From Ascaphus truei (Eukaryota > Chordata > Amphibia > Anura > Ascaphidae), in contig CM071567.1 in NCBI GenBank assembly GCA_036426205.1, forward strand, positions 287,048,145-287,112,144: a stretch of 64,000 bases of DNA, written 5' to 3'. Position numbers and translations under genes: made by a program. The notes beneath the pieces were generated by a model. That model searched no databases, had not been told where the DNA came from, and saw only the letters and a list, made by a program, of their open reading frames with translations. Shown here in pieces: positions 1 through 12,000 of this stretch (position 1 is the stretch's first letter; every line of letters starts with the position of its first letter).

Positions 1-394
1 TGCCCTGCACCCCCTGTCTGCTCTCTTCCATTTCTCGCGCCCCCCTCACCTTAAATCAAGTGTCAAATGATGCCGTGGGTCATGCGCCACCCCGCAGTGT
101 TGCCCCAAAGCTGGCTTAATCAAGGTAAGTGAATTACAGAGGCCTTACGCAGTCCCCCGACATTTAATTTAAATGCCTTGGAGAAGAGTGCGGGGCCTCT
201 GTAACCGCCACGCCCCCCCAAATAATCTTGCACCCCCCAGTTTGCACACTCTTCCTCCAATATGGTCTTGTTCCCCTGACATATATTGAACATTACTGCT
301 TATGCGCTTCTCAGTGTTGCTGTTACTAAGCCTATCCTCCTTATACCTTTTTTTTTTTTTTTTAGTTTTATAAATGTTAAAAATAAAAAATAAG
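1..394. other. Flanking sequence, possible MITE end
   Basis: No coding sequence is supported here. A short inverted pair, TTACAGAGGCC near 133 and GGCCTCTGTAA near 196, encloses about 50 bases and looks like the ends of a small foldback or DNA-transposon remnant. A T-run at 348-363 lies just before the first LINE. Confidence 0.3.
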
Positions 395-536
395 AGGAGT
401 CTTCCGGGTACGTCAGACCGGATGGTTGCCTGAGGAGTTAGCTCCTGAGTCCCCACGACATTAAGCACCCAGAAAAGCAAAATTACCAAACCCTTGGAGC
501 ATAAAAATACACCAAAGTGCAGGGGAAACCAGGGAG

Positions 537-1518
537 ATGAATTCCAAGCTCAGCAAAAAGAACCCGCCGAGTGTTTCATCCTATTTCTCGCCAGGCCCAA
601 AACTTCCCCCCCCTCAATGAGGTTCCACAAGATGGCGCCGCCGCGTGCTCCCTAGGGGGCCTAGAAGATGAAACTATGCCGGAGCCAGAGATGGAGAGCA
701 GGTCCCTGAACAGGGAATACATAGAGGACCTCTTTGCTAGGATGCGAAGAGGTTTTCAAGAGGACCTGTCAGTGGCACAAAGAGAAATAAGAACTGAACT
801 GACAGAGCGCACGGAAAGTGTGGAGCAAAGGGTGGAGGAGGTTGCGGGCTCACATGCCTCCATGGAGGAGGATATGAATCGTATGGGATTCGAAATAAGG
901 CATTTAAAAGACCACATAGAGGACCATGAAAATAGGGATAGGAGACAGAACCTCCGTATACGTTTTCTCCCTGAAACAGTCCCGCCTGAATCTCTGGAGG
1001 CTTACCTCAAAGACCTGTTCATAGAGCTAGTCCCTGAACTAAACACAGACCCCATTGTAATTTACAGGGCCCACAGAGCTCCTGGCCAGAAATCCATGGA
1101 TCCAAAGAGAACCCGGGACATTCTGGTAAAATTTCACGCATACAGGACTAAGGAGAGGATTCTCACAGTAAGTAGAGGGAAAAATTAAATTACCTTTCGG
1201 GGAGCGAAGATCGAGATATACAGTGACCTCTCCAGGGTTACGATCGATCGCAGAAGAGAACTGAGACCCGTTACCGAACTGCTGAGGAAGAAGAACATCC
1301 GCTACAGATGGGGCTTCACCTTCAGACTGATCAAGGCGAGGAATGGAAAGATTACCTCGGTTTCCTATCCAGAAGATTTGCCAAGGTTCCTCAACGATCT
1401 TGGCTTGTCTCCGCCCGAAGCACCGGAGGAGGAGCAGGGGGTTAGCGGTCCACGAGAGCAGCAAAGACAACGACGAGCATCAGAAAGGATCGCAGGGATG
1501 CATCCCTCCAAGCAATGA
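537..1518 (+). pseudogene. LINE ORF1p (L1-type RNA chaperone), broken
   Basis: L1 ORF1p is the RNA-binding partner that coats LINE RNA in the ribonucleoprotein. The likely start is the ATG at 537: its first residues (MNSKLSKKNPPSVSSYFSP) match in style the start of ORF1 in the second LINE at 6776. The frame then shifts in an eight-C run at 606-613 and continues in the frame open from 571. A coiled coil rich in Glu and Arg runs from about 700 to 940, then an RRM-type segment beginning ENRDRRQNLRIRF, then the C-terminal domain. An in-frame TAA at 1186-1188 cuts the C-terminal domain, and the same frame reads on (GAKIEIYSDLSRVTIDRRRE) to TGA at 1516-1518. The family assignment is firm; the C-run slip and stop mark it as a dead copy. 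Confidence 0.85.
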
Positions 1519-1589
1519 AACTAACCTGCCCGAGTCCAGCTGAACAGCCTCGCAAAAAGTTAATAATTTTATACAGGTTTGGGCCGCGG

Positions 1590-1648
1590 TTCCCACCCCC
1601 ATCCCCCCTCTCTCCCTTCTCCCCCGTCCCCCCCTCTCTCCCTTCCCC

Positions 1649-1691
<43 letters not shown>

Positions 1692-1735
1692 TCATGTCCC
1701 CCACCCGGGTTGCGGCCCCCTCCTCGGCCACCCCC
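1590..1735. repeat. Polypyrimidine spacer with a 31-C run
   Basis: A C/T-rich tract between ORF1 and ORF2 contains an uninterrupted C-run at 1658-1688. The proline-rich and glycine-rich frames seen across it on both strands are composition artefacts. Confidence 0.9.
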
Positions 1736-2034
1736 TGAGACTTCTACAATCCAAACAGTGCTTGTCATGTTGATCTGACAGAGGGGACGCACAAGCAGGA
1801 TCCTCACCAGCGTAGAAGAGATCCGAGATTCGAATAACTGTGTACATGCTTAAGTTGCCTATAAAATATGTTTCTGGTTTGGTATTAATATTAGAACGTG
1901 GGGACCTGGTTCTTCTCTTGAGTTCTCCAGTTTCGGAGCGTACAGGAAGGTCTTCCAGGGTAATAAGCCTGTTTCCTTCACCACTAGGGCTATGAAGGAT
2001 TTTTGGATGGGGCTCTCCAAAAGCCCTTCTATTT

Positions 2035-2075
2035 CACTCTCTCTCTCTCTATCTCTGTCTCTCCCACCCTCCCTT
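2035..2075. repeat. TC-rich microsatellite
   Basis: A short imperfect (TC)n run lies within the degraded 5' part of ORF2. Confidence 0.8.
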
Positions 2076-2094
2076 CCAAATTCCCTCCACACCC

Positions 2095-3640
2095 CTCCCT
2101 GGGTCCTCTCAGGTTCTCTTTCAGGATCTCCAATTACACTGGTGAACATATACGCGCCTAACGAGGGCCAGAGAGCATTCATCAGGACAGTACTGGAGAT
2201 CGTGAGTAAAAACCAACACAAGTCAGTTTTAATAGCAGGAGATTTCAATATGATCAGTTCCCCAGACCTCGATAGAGGATGTGCCCAGGGTATCAAACCT
2301 CCCAGGTCCACTCTCCTTGGTGCTTAGGGCTTTAGAGATATCATGAAAGACTTCCCTCTGTTTGACATCTGGGGGTCCCAGCACCCAGGACAGAGAGACT
2401 TTACATTTTTCTCCAATCCACATCAGACCTACCCGAGGATTTACTTTTTTCTAGGTTCCAGAGATGTTCTCCAGGTGTCCCCCCAGTCAAATATTGGCTC
2501 AATTTCCTGGTCTGACCATGCCCCCAGCGATATGCTGCTTTCTTTGCCCTTCTCGAAAAATTCTCTATCAGTGGAAACTAAACGACTCCTTACTAAACTC
2601 CACGGAAGTGGTAGATTCGATTTCCCAAAAAATCCCTGAATACTTTGTCATAAACAAGGGCTCAGTGAACTCTCCGGCCACGCTGTGGGAAGCCCATAAG
2701 GCAACAATTTGAGGTTCCCTCATTTCCATAGCGTCCAATCAAAAGAAATAAAGGAGAAAATCTATAAGGAACTATTAGAGAGAGTCCGAGTGCTGGAGGC
2801 CGAACACAAAATCAAACCTACAAAAAAATTATATAAAAACCTAGACAAAGCAAGGTCGGAATTAAGAACCGTCCAACTTGAGGAGGTAGAACGGACACTA
2901 AGGTGGACAAAGCAAAGGTTTTATGATAAAGGCAATAAGGCGGACCGGATTTTGGCCAATAAACTTAGAGGTCTAAGGGTAAAATCCCAAATTACAGCAA
3001 TTCGAACTAAAGCTGGATCCAAAACATTTAAGGAAAACGAAATTGCCCAAGAATTTTCGGATTATTACACAAAATTATATAACTTGAATCCTCCCAAAAC
3101 GCTCAGTCTGGGTTGACGGCTATCTCAAAATATCTAGAGGAGTGCAGCCTACCGGCCCTCCCGGAAGAAACCGTCCTCAAATTGAATGAAAAAATAAAAG
3201 ATGAGGAATTAGTGGAAGTTTTAAAACAGTTAAAAACAAATAAGACCCCAGGCCCAGACGGTTTCTCCATTTTATATTACAAGAAGTTTAAGGCGGTGTT
3301 AGCCCCCACCTTCTAGCAGTTCTCAATTCTTTCATGGAAGGGGAAGCGATTCCTCCCTCGATGTCCTCATCGAACCTAGCGATAATCCACAAAGAGGGAC
3401 GAGACCCGTTGAACTGTGGTAGTTATAGACCAATTGCTCTTCTTATTTCGGACCTAAAAATCTATAGCAAAATATTGGCTAACAGGTTAAACCCAATAAT
3501 ACCGAGTTTGTTCCACAAAACCAGGTGAAATTTATTCCGGGCAGACAAGCCTCGGATAATACTCGCAAAATTATAAATATTGTCGACCACGTACATCTCA
3601 CAAAAACAAAAGCTTGCTTACTGAGCTTAGATTTAAAACC
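2095..3640 (+). pseudogene. LINE ORF2 endonuclease and N-terminal RT remnant
   Basis: ORF2p of L1-type elements nicks target DNA with an APE-like endonuclease and primes reverse transcription there. From about 2100 the translation shows PITLVNIYAPNEGQ and LIAGDFN (endonuclease core), then RDFTFFSNPHQTYPRI and SDHAP near 2395-2525. The linker follows (EVERTLRWTKQRFYDKGNKA near 2885), then RT motifs KTPGPDGF near 3243 and SYRPIALL near 3423, and finally FIPGRQASDN near 3535. At least four frame changes or stops occur (near 2325, 2710, 3115 and 3316). The N-terminal part of the endonuclease with the QETHF-type glutamate is not recognisable. Reading is lost at LLSLDL near 3630, where the insert begins. 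Confidence 0.82.
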
Positions 3641-4100
3641 AGAGACATAACATAAAACACAGACAGAGCTCAGTGCACATCCAGTAAAACTTATACACTG
3701 TACAGTGCCTAAATATACATGTATAGATATCTATTAAATAAAATGGTCTTTTAGTTTAACATTTTGGCCAAATTGTTGTAAGCCCCTGAGCCACTACACG
3801 GCAGACCACATCTCAAGGGTCCCTAACACTAATATAAATTCTTAATAACCTGTGCATTACCAAGAAGAATGATTTATAATAAATCTGTCAAAATTAGTTG
3901 CAAAGTTCTAAGTCTGATTGAAGCTTTTATTAACCTGTACATTACCAGGAAAAGCACTCTGTATTAGATTTGTCACAATCACACTGTAAGCTAGCAAGTT
4001 CCCCTGAGAGTGGGAGATGCTATGGAGTGAGCTTTTAACCATTTAAATGTGGGAGGGGGTGAGCTTCAATTAGGCAGGAGGTTGCCACCCTCCAGTCAGC
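3640..4100. other. Unclassified insert replacing the RT core
   Basis: This stretch does not continue ORF2. It contains a diverged internal duplication: a segment starting TTAATAACCTGTGCATTACC at 3842 recurs as TATTAACCTGTACATTACC at about 3930. Together with the loss of several hundred RT codons this suggests a deletion with or followed by an insertion. I do not recognise the family. Confidence 0.45.
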
Positions 4101-4552
4101 TAAGACTAGCTGAACAAGAATTGTAAAACATACAGGACACCCACAAGCTCATATTGAAACCCCAAAAAGTCCGACTTCTGTTGAAGGGGCTGTGGCCAGA
4201 AGGGAGACCTGGTACATATTTGGTGGCTGTGCCCTGGTATTCGGCCATTCTGGAGTATGATACAGTCCCTGGTGGAGGAGACGTTGGGATTAGAGGTTCA
4301 GCTGAGTCTACTGACAATCTTATTAGCAAAACCTATGGAGGATCTCCCCAACTTATCCAAAAAACTGGTATCGTTCATCCTAACAGCAGCTCGCTGCGCA
4401 ATTGCTGCAAAATGGAAGCATATCAAACCGCCTAACAAACAAATGGTACTAGCTAGAATAAGGGAGGTCAGATCAATGGAGCTGCTATCAGCTCTTTTGA
4501 AACAAGATGTTGATAAAATCAACAGAATCTGTGACGAATGGCCCCACGACTA
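4101..4552 (+). pseudogene. LINE ORF2 C-terminal zinc-knuckle domain
   Basis: The C-terminus of L1-type ORF2p, past the reverse transcriptase, carries a Cys-rich block needed for retrotransposition. Here the translation reads RGCGQKGDLVHIWWLCPGI, the typical C..C.H....C arrangement, followed by a helical tail (98 codons open from 4257) ending at TAA 4551-4553. It lies in the correct order and strand after the 460-base insert and confirms that a single LINE copy spans the region. Confidence 0.82.
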
Positions 4553-5009
4553 AAAACGAAAACGCTGGATGTTGGCGTCATTAAGAAACGTCCTGGAACT
4601 TGGCCGGGGTGGGTATCCAGGGGGGTGTCTCATCCCCCTCTCATCCTCCTCCCCACACCCATCCCTTTCCCTCCCTTCCCCTTCCCCTTCTCGTCTCTTC
4701 TTGTTCTCCTTTTTCCGTTTCTTTCCCCCTTTAGTCCAACCTTCTATCCCTCTCTTTCTCGTAAAAAAGGGAAAACATAGAACTGGCTCCTTGGGTGCGT
4801 GCCCGCCCGGCTGTGGGGATGCGCGGCAAGGGGGCATGGTCATTAGATCTGGGGAAGAGATGCGCTTCTTCTGAAATCACTCAAGCTATGCCTCCTCCAC
4901 TCTGCATATAGCCATATGTCGTGTCGATCTTCCACCCTCTACCTAGATCTGTAATATATTATCATGTATGCTTTTCCCTGTAAAATCTCAATAAAAAAGT
5001 ATGAAACAA
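4553..5009 (+). other. LINE copy 1 3' UTR and poly(A) signal
   Basis: A pyrimidine-rich 3' UTR is followed by AATAAA at 4990-4995 and a short A-rich tail, marking the 3' end of the LINE. Confidence 0.7.
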
Positions 5010-5644
5010 AAAAATAAATGTAAAAAAATATATTCAAAGGTTTAATGTTACAATGTTACCATTTTTTATTTTAATCTTGGTTACTAAAACTATTCAAGGG
5101 AATACTGCGTCAATGGCCGTTATTCCAATCACATTAGTAAAATTTGATTAATAACGTTTTTCAATTTCAAGGCTGCGTTATTGGCCTTTGTTTTAAATTC
5201 ATATCTAATGTGCCAAATTGCATCTATATACATTTTAAGTCTCCTCCACAATTTGGCATGCATATTGGATAATTATGGTTATGAAACAAAGGTCATACAA
5301 TAACAATGCCTTTGCTGAAATCAAATAATGTGATTGATGATAGAGGAAAATCGTAGATATAGTTAATAATTACGACAACTCTTTAATTATTTATTACATT
5401 AGTGAAAGACCGCTTTAGAATTTGTTTCCAAATCATATGCCAAATTGCATCTACTTTTTCCTTCATCATTAATCCTAGCCATAATTAATAATAACAACTC
5501 ATCATTACATTGTTATAATGGTTTTTTGTATTTCAAGTTTGAGTGAACAGTTTTTAATAATTTAAATTAATATACAATATGCCAAAGTGCATAATATTTA
5601 ATTAATGAATGAATTCTAGACATATTTGATAACAGTAAGAACTA
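5010..5644. other. AT-rich unassigned DNA
   Basis: I see no gene. Short phrases recur loosely (GCCAAATTGCATCTA near 5212 and 5442, and GCCAAAGTGCATAATA near 5581), suggesting an old AT-rich repeat. Confidence 0.4.
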
Positions 5645-5934
5645 CAGCTTAACCCCGTTATAGCATGGTCCTTGGGGGCCACCCGTGACCACCGCGTTAT
5701 AAACGGGGTCGCAGAAAAAAAAGACCGCCAAAATTTTTTTTTTTAAGTTTTTTTTTTTATGGTGGTACCGTGTCCGCCGGAGGGGGGAAGCTGAGAACTC
5801 TCCCAGAGTTCCCAGACCCAGTGGGGCAGCGGCAACAGCACACAGCACTTACCCAGCATCTGGCAGCTCTTCTCCCTGTCTCTGCTTCCTGCTTCTGCTT
5901 CCGTCTTGCGAGAGCAAGCTCCCTTAAAGAGATA

Positions 5935-5983
<49 letters not shown>

Positions 5984-6511
5984 GCTGTGTGTGTGTGTGT
6001 GTGTGTGTGTGTCAGTGTGTGTGCTTTGTGCAGTGTGTGATGTGTGTGTGACAGTGTGCTGTTAGGTGTGTGTGCAGTGATGTGAGTGTATGCAGTGTAC
6101 TGTGAGTGTGTTGCAGTGTGATGTGAGTGTGTGCAGTGTGCTGTGAGTTGTGTGCAGTGCGACTGTAGTGTATGCAGTGTGTTGTGAATGTATGGCAGTG
6201 TGCCTATTGCTGAGAGTGTTCCGTGGGCTGGTGGGTCATGGGAGTGATGTGTGTAGGTGTGCTGTAGCATGTGCAGTGCGTGCGTGTTGTAGTGCAGCGT
6301 GAGTATGTGCAGTGGGGCCTGTGGTGTTGTGCAGTGTGCGTTAGGTGTGCAGTGTGCTGTGAGTGTGTGCAGTGTGCTGTGAGTGTGTGCAGTGTGAGCA
6401 AAAAAAAAATTGAAAAATGTTTTTTTTTTTTTTTAATTCGGGGTCCACGCTCAAACCGAATTATAAGCGGATCCGCGTTATAGCGGATCGCGCTATAACG
6501 GGGTTGAGCTG
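5645..6511. mobile_element. Tc1/mariner- or pogo-type MITE with TA duplication
   Basis: The left end CAGCTTAACCCCGTTATAGC at 5645 and the right end, whose reverse complement is CAGCTCAACCCCGTTATAGC, form terminal inverted repeats. A TA dinucleotide flanks each side (5643-5644 and 6512-6513), the insertion signature of this superfamily. The 867-bp interior encodes no transposase and is mostly a GT-rich array, so the element is non-autonomous. Additional inner pairing occurs between GTTATAAACGGGGTC near 5695 and the right-hand ATTATAAGCGGATCC stretch near 6460. Confidence 0.85.
5936..6400. repeat. (GT)n microsatellite expanding into GTGTGCAGT-type repeats
   Basis: A run of pure (TG)n from about 5937 to 6020 passes into imperfect units of the form GTGTGCAGTGTGCTGTGA up to about 6400, all inside the MITE. 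His/Thr- or Cys/Val-rich frames across it are artefacts. Confidence 0.93.
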
Positions 6512-6775
6512 TACTAGTAATAGAAGTAGACTAGTTAAATTACTACTACTACTTGCATTATTTATTACAACAAACACACTGTAGTGGTACTCTTAAAAGT
6601 AATTGATTAACAATTATGTTAAAAACCAAACAATAGGCGCATACGCGAGGACTAGGTGCATGGAAGCCTAGAGTGTGAGCTCCGCACCCCTCGACAACTA
6701 ATTAAACACTCAAACACGTAAATCTCACCCAAAACCACACAAAATACAGAGATTGCAGCAGGGGAAGCACTCGCA

Positions 6776-7754
6776 ATGCCAACTAAACCAAGATCAGGCC
6801 GTGCATCCACGGTACTCACCAAATACTTCAATAAACATGATGCGGCCCGCAAAGATGGAACGGGATCCCCGACGCCACCCACAGGCCCAGATTCCGAGGA
6901 AGATCAGGCACCGGAGGACTGCACGGCCCCAAAAGATACAGAATCGATCACCCGCAGAGTGATGCGAGAATTCTGCAACGAAATGAAAACATATATGCAC
7001 AACGAACTTGCAGAACTGCGACGCGATATTAACAACATTGGCGCCAGAACGGACAAAATGGAGACAAAATTAGATTGCACAATAAAAGCTGTGTGCAGAC
7101 AAGATAAAACCTAGGCCAATCTCCAGGAGCAAATAAACGAGATAGCCAGTAGGCAAGAGGACGCAGAGAATAGAGACCGTCGTAATAACATAAGGATACG
7201 AGGTGTCCCTGAAGAGATTGCAGACCACGAGGAGTTTGTCACAAAATGGCTGACCAGCCTCTTCCCTGACAAATCTGAAGCAGAGCTACACTTGGACAGG
7301 TGCCATAGAGCCCTGAGGTCTAAGCCGCAGCCTAATTATCCCCCAAGAGACATTATTACCCGCCTTCATTATTTTCGAATAAAGGAATCGGTTTGCCAAA
7401 TCGCCAGAGCAGCAGGCACAGTAGAATTCGAGGGAATTAAAATGTTAATATTTCAGGATCTGGCCCCCCACTACCATGGCGAAGCGAAGAACCTTACTGC
7501 CTATAACCAGGATGCTGAGAGACAAGGGGGTACGTTATCGCTGGATTTTCCCCTTCGGTCTTATGGTCCTCCGGAATGGTGCTGCCGTTACCCTGCGATC
7601 GATTGAAGAAAAGGGCCAATTTCTGAAAAAATTGGGCCTACGGGGCGAAAACACTGACCTTGAGGGAGCTGCTGTGTCCACGTCCTCCCCTGAGCCGAGT
7701 TGGAGCAAAGTGACGACTTCGGCGCGAAAATCCCAAGAAAAGACACACAATTGA
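6776..7754 (+). pseudogene. LINE ORF1p of copy 2, broken
   Basis: This is an L1-type ORF1 protein of about 325 codons. It starts at ATG 6776 (MPTKPRSGRASTVLTKYFNK), with an acidic, Pro-rich N-terminus, a coiled coil from about 6945 to 7170, an RRM-type segment starting ENRDRRNNIRIRGVPEE near 7168, and a C-terminal domain with YRWIFPFGL near 7530. An in-frame TAG at 7112-7114 interrupts the coiled coil, and the frame shifts near 7470; the C-terminal part is open in the new frame to TGA at 7752-7754. Apart from these two lesions the gene looks complete, so decay is moderate. Confidence 0.87.
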
Positions 7755-9025
7755 TACCAATTAAGGATCAATTAAGGCTTAAAAGGGCAATACCAGTAGA
7801 CTGTCTGTTTGTTCGCAAAATGGTGGAATAAAGTTGGTCAATTCAATCTGACATCCAGACGTGGCGGCCATCTTGGTACACCCAGCCGGACTTCCTGGTA
7901 CCAGCTATAAGCCATTTAGACTTACCCTAGGAGGCAGGAGAATCGACAGACAGCACAACGAGGAAGAGGCACAACACCACCCCCTCATCCCCCTCATCTA
8001 ACAACCGGGAATCTGCTGGAGGATCGACGAAAAGCTGCATTGCATACCTAGACCCAACAGGACAGATACCTCTACATAGAGTTATGGACACTTAGAAAAT
8101 AAAATATTGCAAAGGAATACAGGCCCCCCAATTCAGGACTATAATGTGAATGTAGCAGTTATATATAGATCCCTATTTTGTCAGAGTAATAAAAGGCAGG
8201 GGTTGAGGATAATACAGATCTATGCCCCGTAGTCAAATTTATTATGATATATAAATAATGAGGGAAGACATATAGGGGAAGGGGAGATCATGCCCCAACG
8301 TTAATGCCAATTCTAATTCTTAATATAAGGCTATGGGGTAATAACGGTATATAAAAACCAAACGGATGCCAGGACACATAGATCTAGCCATGTAACCGGG
8401 ATGATCAGAGCTGACCAGGACAGTCTACAACAAGAGATGTACCTGTTATAGGGACACATTCTGCCATATATATAGACTTAGAGATGTTATGTTAGCACAG
8501 TTAACCACGTTGGTTCCAAAATAGTCTTACCCACCTAATGAGTTTTTAATAGTGATGTTGCTATTTCTCTGTGAATGTTCTACGAGTGTTATTTAACGTT
8601 TTTAAATTAAGCAAAGTCGAGGGAGGCCGGCTCCCATCCCCGGCCCTCGCTATGTTGCCAAAAGAGAATGTCCTGGATAGAAACAGGACACTCAACAAAG
8701 TCCTTTGTGGTGAAAAAGACTGGTCCTACCCGGTCACCCTTGCGCCAGACATGGGCGTATGGGCTGCAAACTTTCACCCAAAGGCAAGAGATCCGACGGG
8801 GACGTTGATCCCAAAAGGATCTCCCAAGTTTTTGTATTTTGTGTCTTACCTTGTGTTTTCTTTCCCTACCCCTCCCTATCCCAGTTGGCCATGTGACTCA
8901 CAATACTTCAAAGGACACCCCAGCCGTCCATCTCCAAATCGGTGGGTCGAAGAGAAGGTAATACATAAACACCCAACCCTCACACTCAAAGATATGGTTA
9001 CGACAGTTCAGACAGAGATATTAAA
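7755..9025 (+). other. Inter-ORF spacer of LINE copy 2
   Basis: About 1.27 kb lies between ORF1 and ORF2. A YY1-like GCGGCCATCTTGG motif occurs at 7864-7876. A 154-codon open frame at 8571-9035 has no recognisable domain and is best read as spacer. Confidence 0.55.
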
Positions 9026-12000
9026 ATGGGCCTGATAATCCTATCACATAACGTAAAGGGACTAAACAGCCCAGGGAAACGTCGCATTGCTTTTGCTGAC
9101 TATCAACGTAAGCAAGCAGATATTGTACTCTTACAGGAGACTCATTTTAGCTCCACTAGCGCCCCAAAATTCTTAGACAAAAGATTCCACCAATTCTATC
9201 TCTCATCATCCACAAAAAAGACAAAGGGTGTAGCAATTATATTCCATAATAAATGCCCATTTAAAGCAGATAAAATATTCAGAGACACAGAAGGTAGATA
9301 CATAATCTTAATCGGCTTGATAAATGGACAGATTCTTACAATAGCATCCATATATGCACCGGGAGATATTGAACCTAAATTCTTCACTTTAGTATTTAAT
9401 AAATTGAGCAAAGTCGCTATAGGTCCACTAATAGTAGCAGGAGACTTTAATACAACCCTCAATCCCAAGCTAGACAGATCGGGCTCACAGCTTCGCAACA
9501 CGAAAACCGCCTCCCGCACACTCCGCTCGGGCCTAAAAGAGAACAGTCTCCTAGATATACTGCACCGACACACTTTATTCGAGCAAATACCCAGTATGTA
9601 CCTGGCAGATACCTGGAATGCGCCGCTCCTCATCTCTGACAAGCCCCGTTGCGTTTGCCTTCCCAGCCTGGGTTCATGCCTGGCTGACGGGCGGCTGATC
9701 TGTTAAATGATAATGATTAGGATTTAATAGGCTGCAACGCTTCGCGTGTCTACCAGATGGCATAAATTCATGAATTGTAATGCAGTATATATATATACTG
9801 TGCAGTATTGCAGCCAGCGGGAATAAAATGCTTCAATCCCTGCCTGGAAAATTACCCAATGCACTCGGGCAGAAAACAGTCACAAACCTCAATACACCCG
9901 GGTATACCCGAATTCGTGGGACTAGCCGAGCTCGAATAAAGTGTGTCGCCAGTGTATGGCGGGAACAACATCCCCATGACAGAGATTATACCTTTTACTC
10001 GCACCCTCATTCTTCCTATAGCAGAATCGATTACTTCTTTGTTTCTAGTAGACTGGTCCCGAAGATCTCCCATACTGGGATCCATGATATTTCATGGTCA
10101 GATCATGCGCCTATAGAGCTAAGGTGCTCCCAGCTAACCCTAGACAGACCTAGAGCAAATTGGAAACTAAATGAATCCCTATTAAAAAACCCTGAGACAG
10201 CCCAGGTAATAGCCGAGGAAATTGATCAGTTCTTCATCCTAAACAAGGGACCTGTTAACTCCAGCCTCTCACTGTGGGAAGCCCACAAGGCAACGCTAAG
10301 GGGCGTTTTAATTAGTATCGCCTCAAGACGGAAAAAGGAACGAGAGGCAAAGATTAAGCTCCTACAATCCAAATTAAAAAACCTCTCGGATTCCCACAAA
10401 CAGTCTAACGACCCGGGCTTACTCAAACCAATTAAAGACGCCAAAATTGAACTTAACTTACTTTTAACTTCCCAGGCTGATATTTCAATGAATTGGTCAA
10501 AGAGGAAATTTTTTGATAAAGCAAACAAGCCAGATACTATGCTCGCAAACAAATTAAGAAATAGACCCCCTAATTACAGTATACAAGCCATCAGAAGACC
10601 ATCTGGTGCCATATCCGGTAACCCTTCCGTAATTGTCGAGGAATTTAAGCTATATTACGAGAAATTATATAATGGAGATAAAACGGTACAAAATAAGACT
10701 ACAGAGCAAGCGCGTGACTCATTTCTCGCGAGCTCAAATCTGCCAAAGTTGACAAGGGAAGAGAGAGAGGAATTGAACTGCGATTTCTCCATGGAGGAAC
10801 TTATTAGCGTCATCGATAATCTAAAACCCTCAAAGGCCCCGGGCCCAGACGGCTTTACAGGCCTTTACTATAAGAAATTTAGCGAATCCTTGGCCCCGTA
10901 CCTGCTTACCATGTTTAACGCGGTGTTAGCAGGAGATCCATTCCCTGAAAACATGCTCCAAGCGTCAATCTCTATAATTCACAAACCTGGCAAAGACACA
11001 TTAGATTGTAAAAGTTACAGACCCATCTCGCTTATCAACACGGACATAAAGATCTACGCTAAATTGATTGCCAATAGATTAAGTCAGATCCTACCTAACC
11101 TAATACACCCAGATCAAGTCGGTTTTTATTAAAGATAGACAAGCGGGAGACAACATCCGACGAATCATTGATCTGTTAGAAATAGCCAATTCACAAAAAG
11201 TACAAATTATGGTGTTAAGTCTAGATGCAGAAAAAGCTTTCGATAGGATCGACTGGGCATACCTAAGGACCACTCTTGGAGCATTCGGTTTCGAGAATAA
11301 ATTAATACACGCTATCATGGCGCTGTACGCAGGGCCGACAGCCAAAGTCATACACCAAGGCTTTCCTTCAGAGCTATTTAAGATTAAGAGTGGGACGAGA
11401 CAGGGCTGCCCCCTCTCGCCCCAACTCTTTGCCATGTGCATGGAGCCGTTAGCAGCCAAAGTTAGGGACAATCCTGATATTTCGGGACTCAAAATCGACA
11501 ACCAATCACATAAAATAGCATTATTTGCGGACGACATCCTGCTGGTTATGTCGAGGCCACTTACCTCTCTCCCTAACCTCTTCAGCCTATTAGACCAATT
11601 TAATAAAATATCCGGGTTTAAAATAAACCAGACAAAATCCGAGGCCCTAAATGTAACTATACCAAAATCAGACGAAAAATTAATCTCCCTAAATTTTAAC
11701 TTTTGCTGGCAACGCACAGCAATCAAATATTTAGGAGTATTAATCAAACAAACACAACACCGTACACATATAAGCAAAACTAAACGCCACTAATCAAAAT
11801 AATGAAGGAGGATTAAGGCGCTGGTGAATTCAAGATCTACATGGAGGCCTGCAAATATTTAGCGTAAAATGAAATCTCCCCCGCGCATCTATACTCTGAC
11901 TCCAAACCCCTCCGGTACCACTGAATCTGAACGAGTATTAGCGAAGTACAGGCCTCCATACTTAACATATCCATTGGGGGGCAAAAAAAGCCGAGTTAAA

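Larger units (their letters stand above)
395..5009 (+). mobile_element. L1/Tx1-type LINE copy 1, defective
   Basis: A non-LTR retrotransposon in the usual order: 5' leader, ORF1, a C-rich spacer, ORF2 (endonuclease, reverse transcriptase, C-terminal zinc knuckle), 3' UTR and polyadenylation signal AATAAA at 4990. ORF1 carries the coiled coil and RNA-binding organisation of L1 ORF1p. ORF2 retains the endonuclease motifs GDFN and SDHAP, RT motif PGPDG and the C-terminal CWRGCGQ-like block. The YADD catalytic region is absent because about 460 bases of unrelated sequence (about 3640-4100) stand in its place. The 5' boundary is approximate. The copy cannot encode working proteins. Confidence 0.85.

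Noticed and set aside
1515..1778. Proline-rich frames
   Set aside because: They are translations of the polypyrimidine spacer of LINE copy 1.
5743..6270. 175-codon His/Thr-rich minus-strand frame
   Set aside because: It is a translation of the GT array in the MITE.
7862..7876. YY1-like motif as LINE promoter
   Set aside because: It lies between the ORFs rather than in the 5' leader, so a promoter role for the element is doubtful; kept only as a note in the spacer entry.
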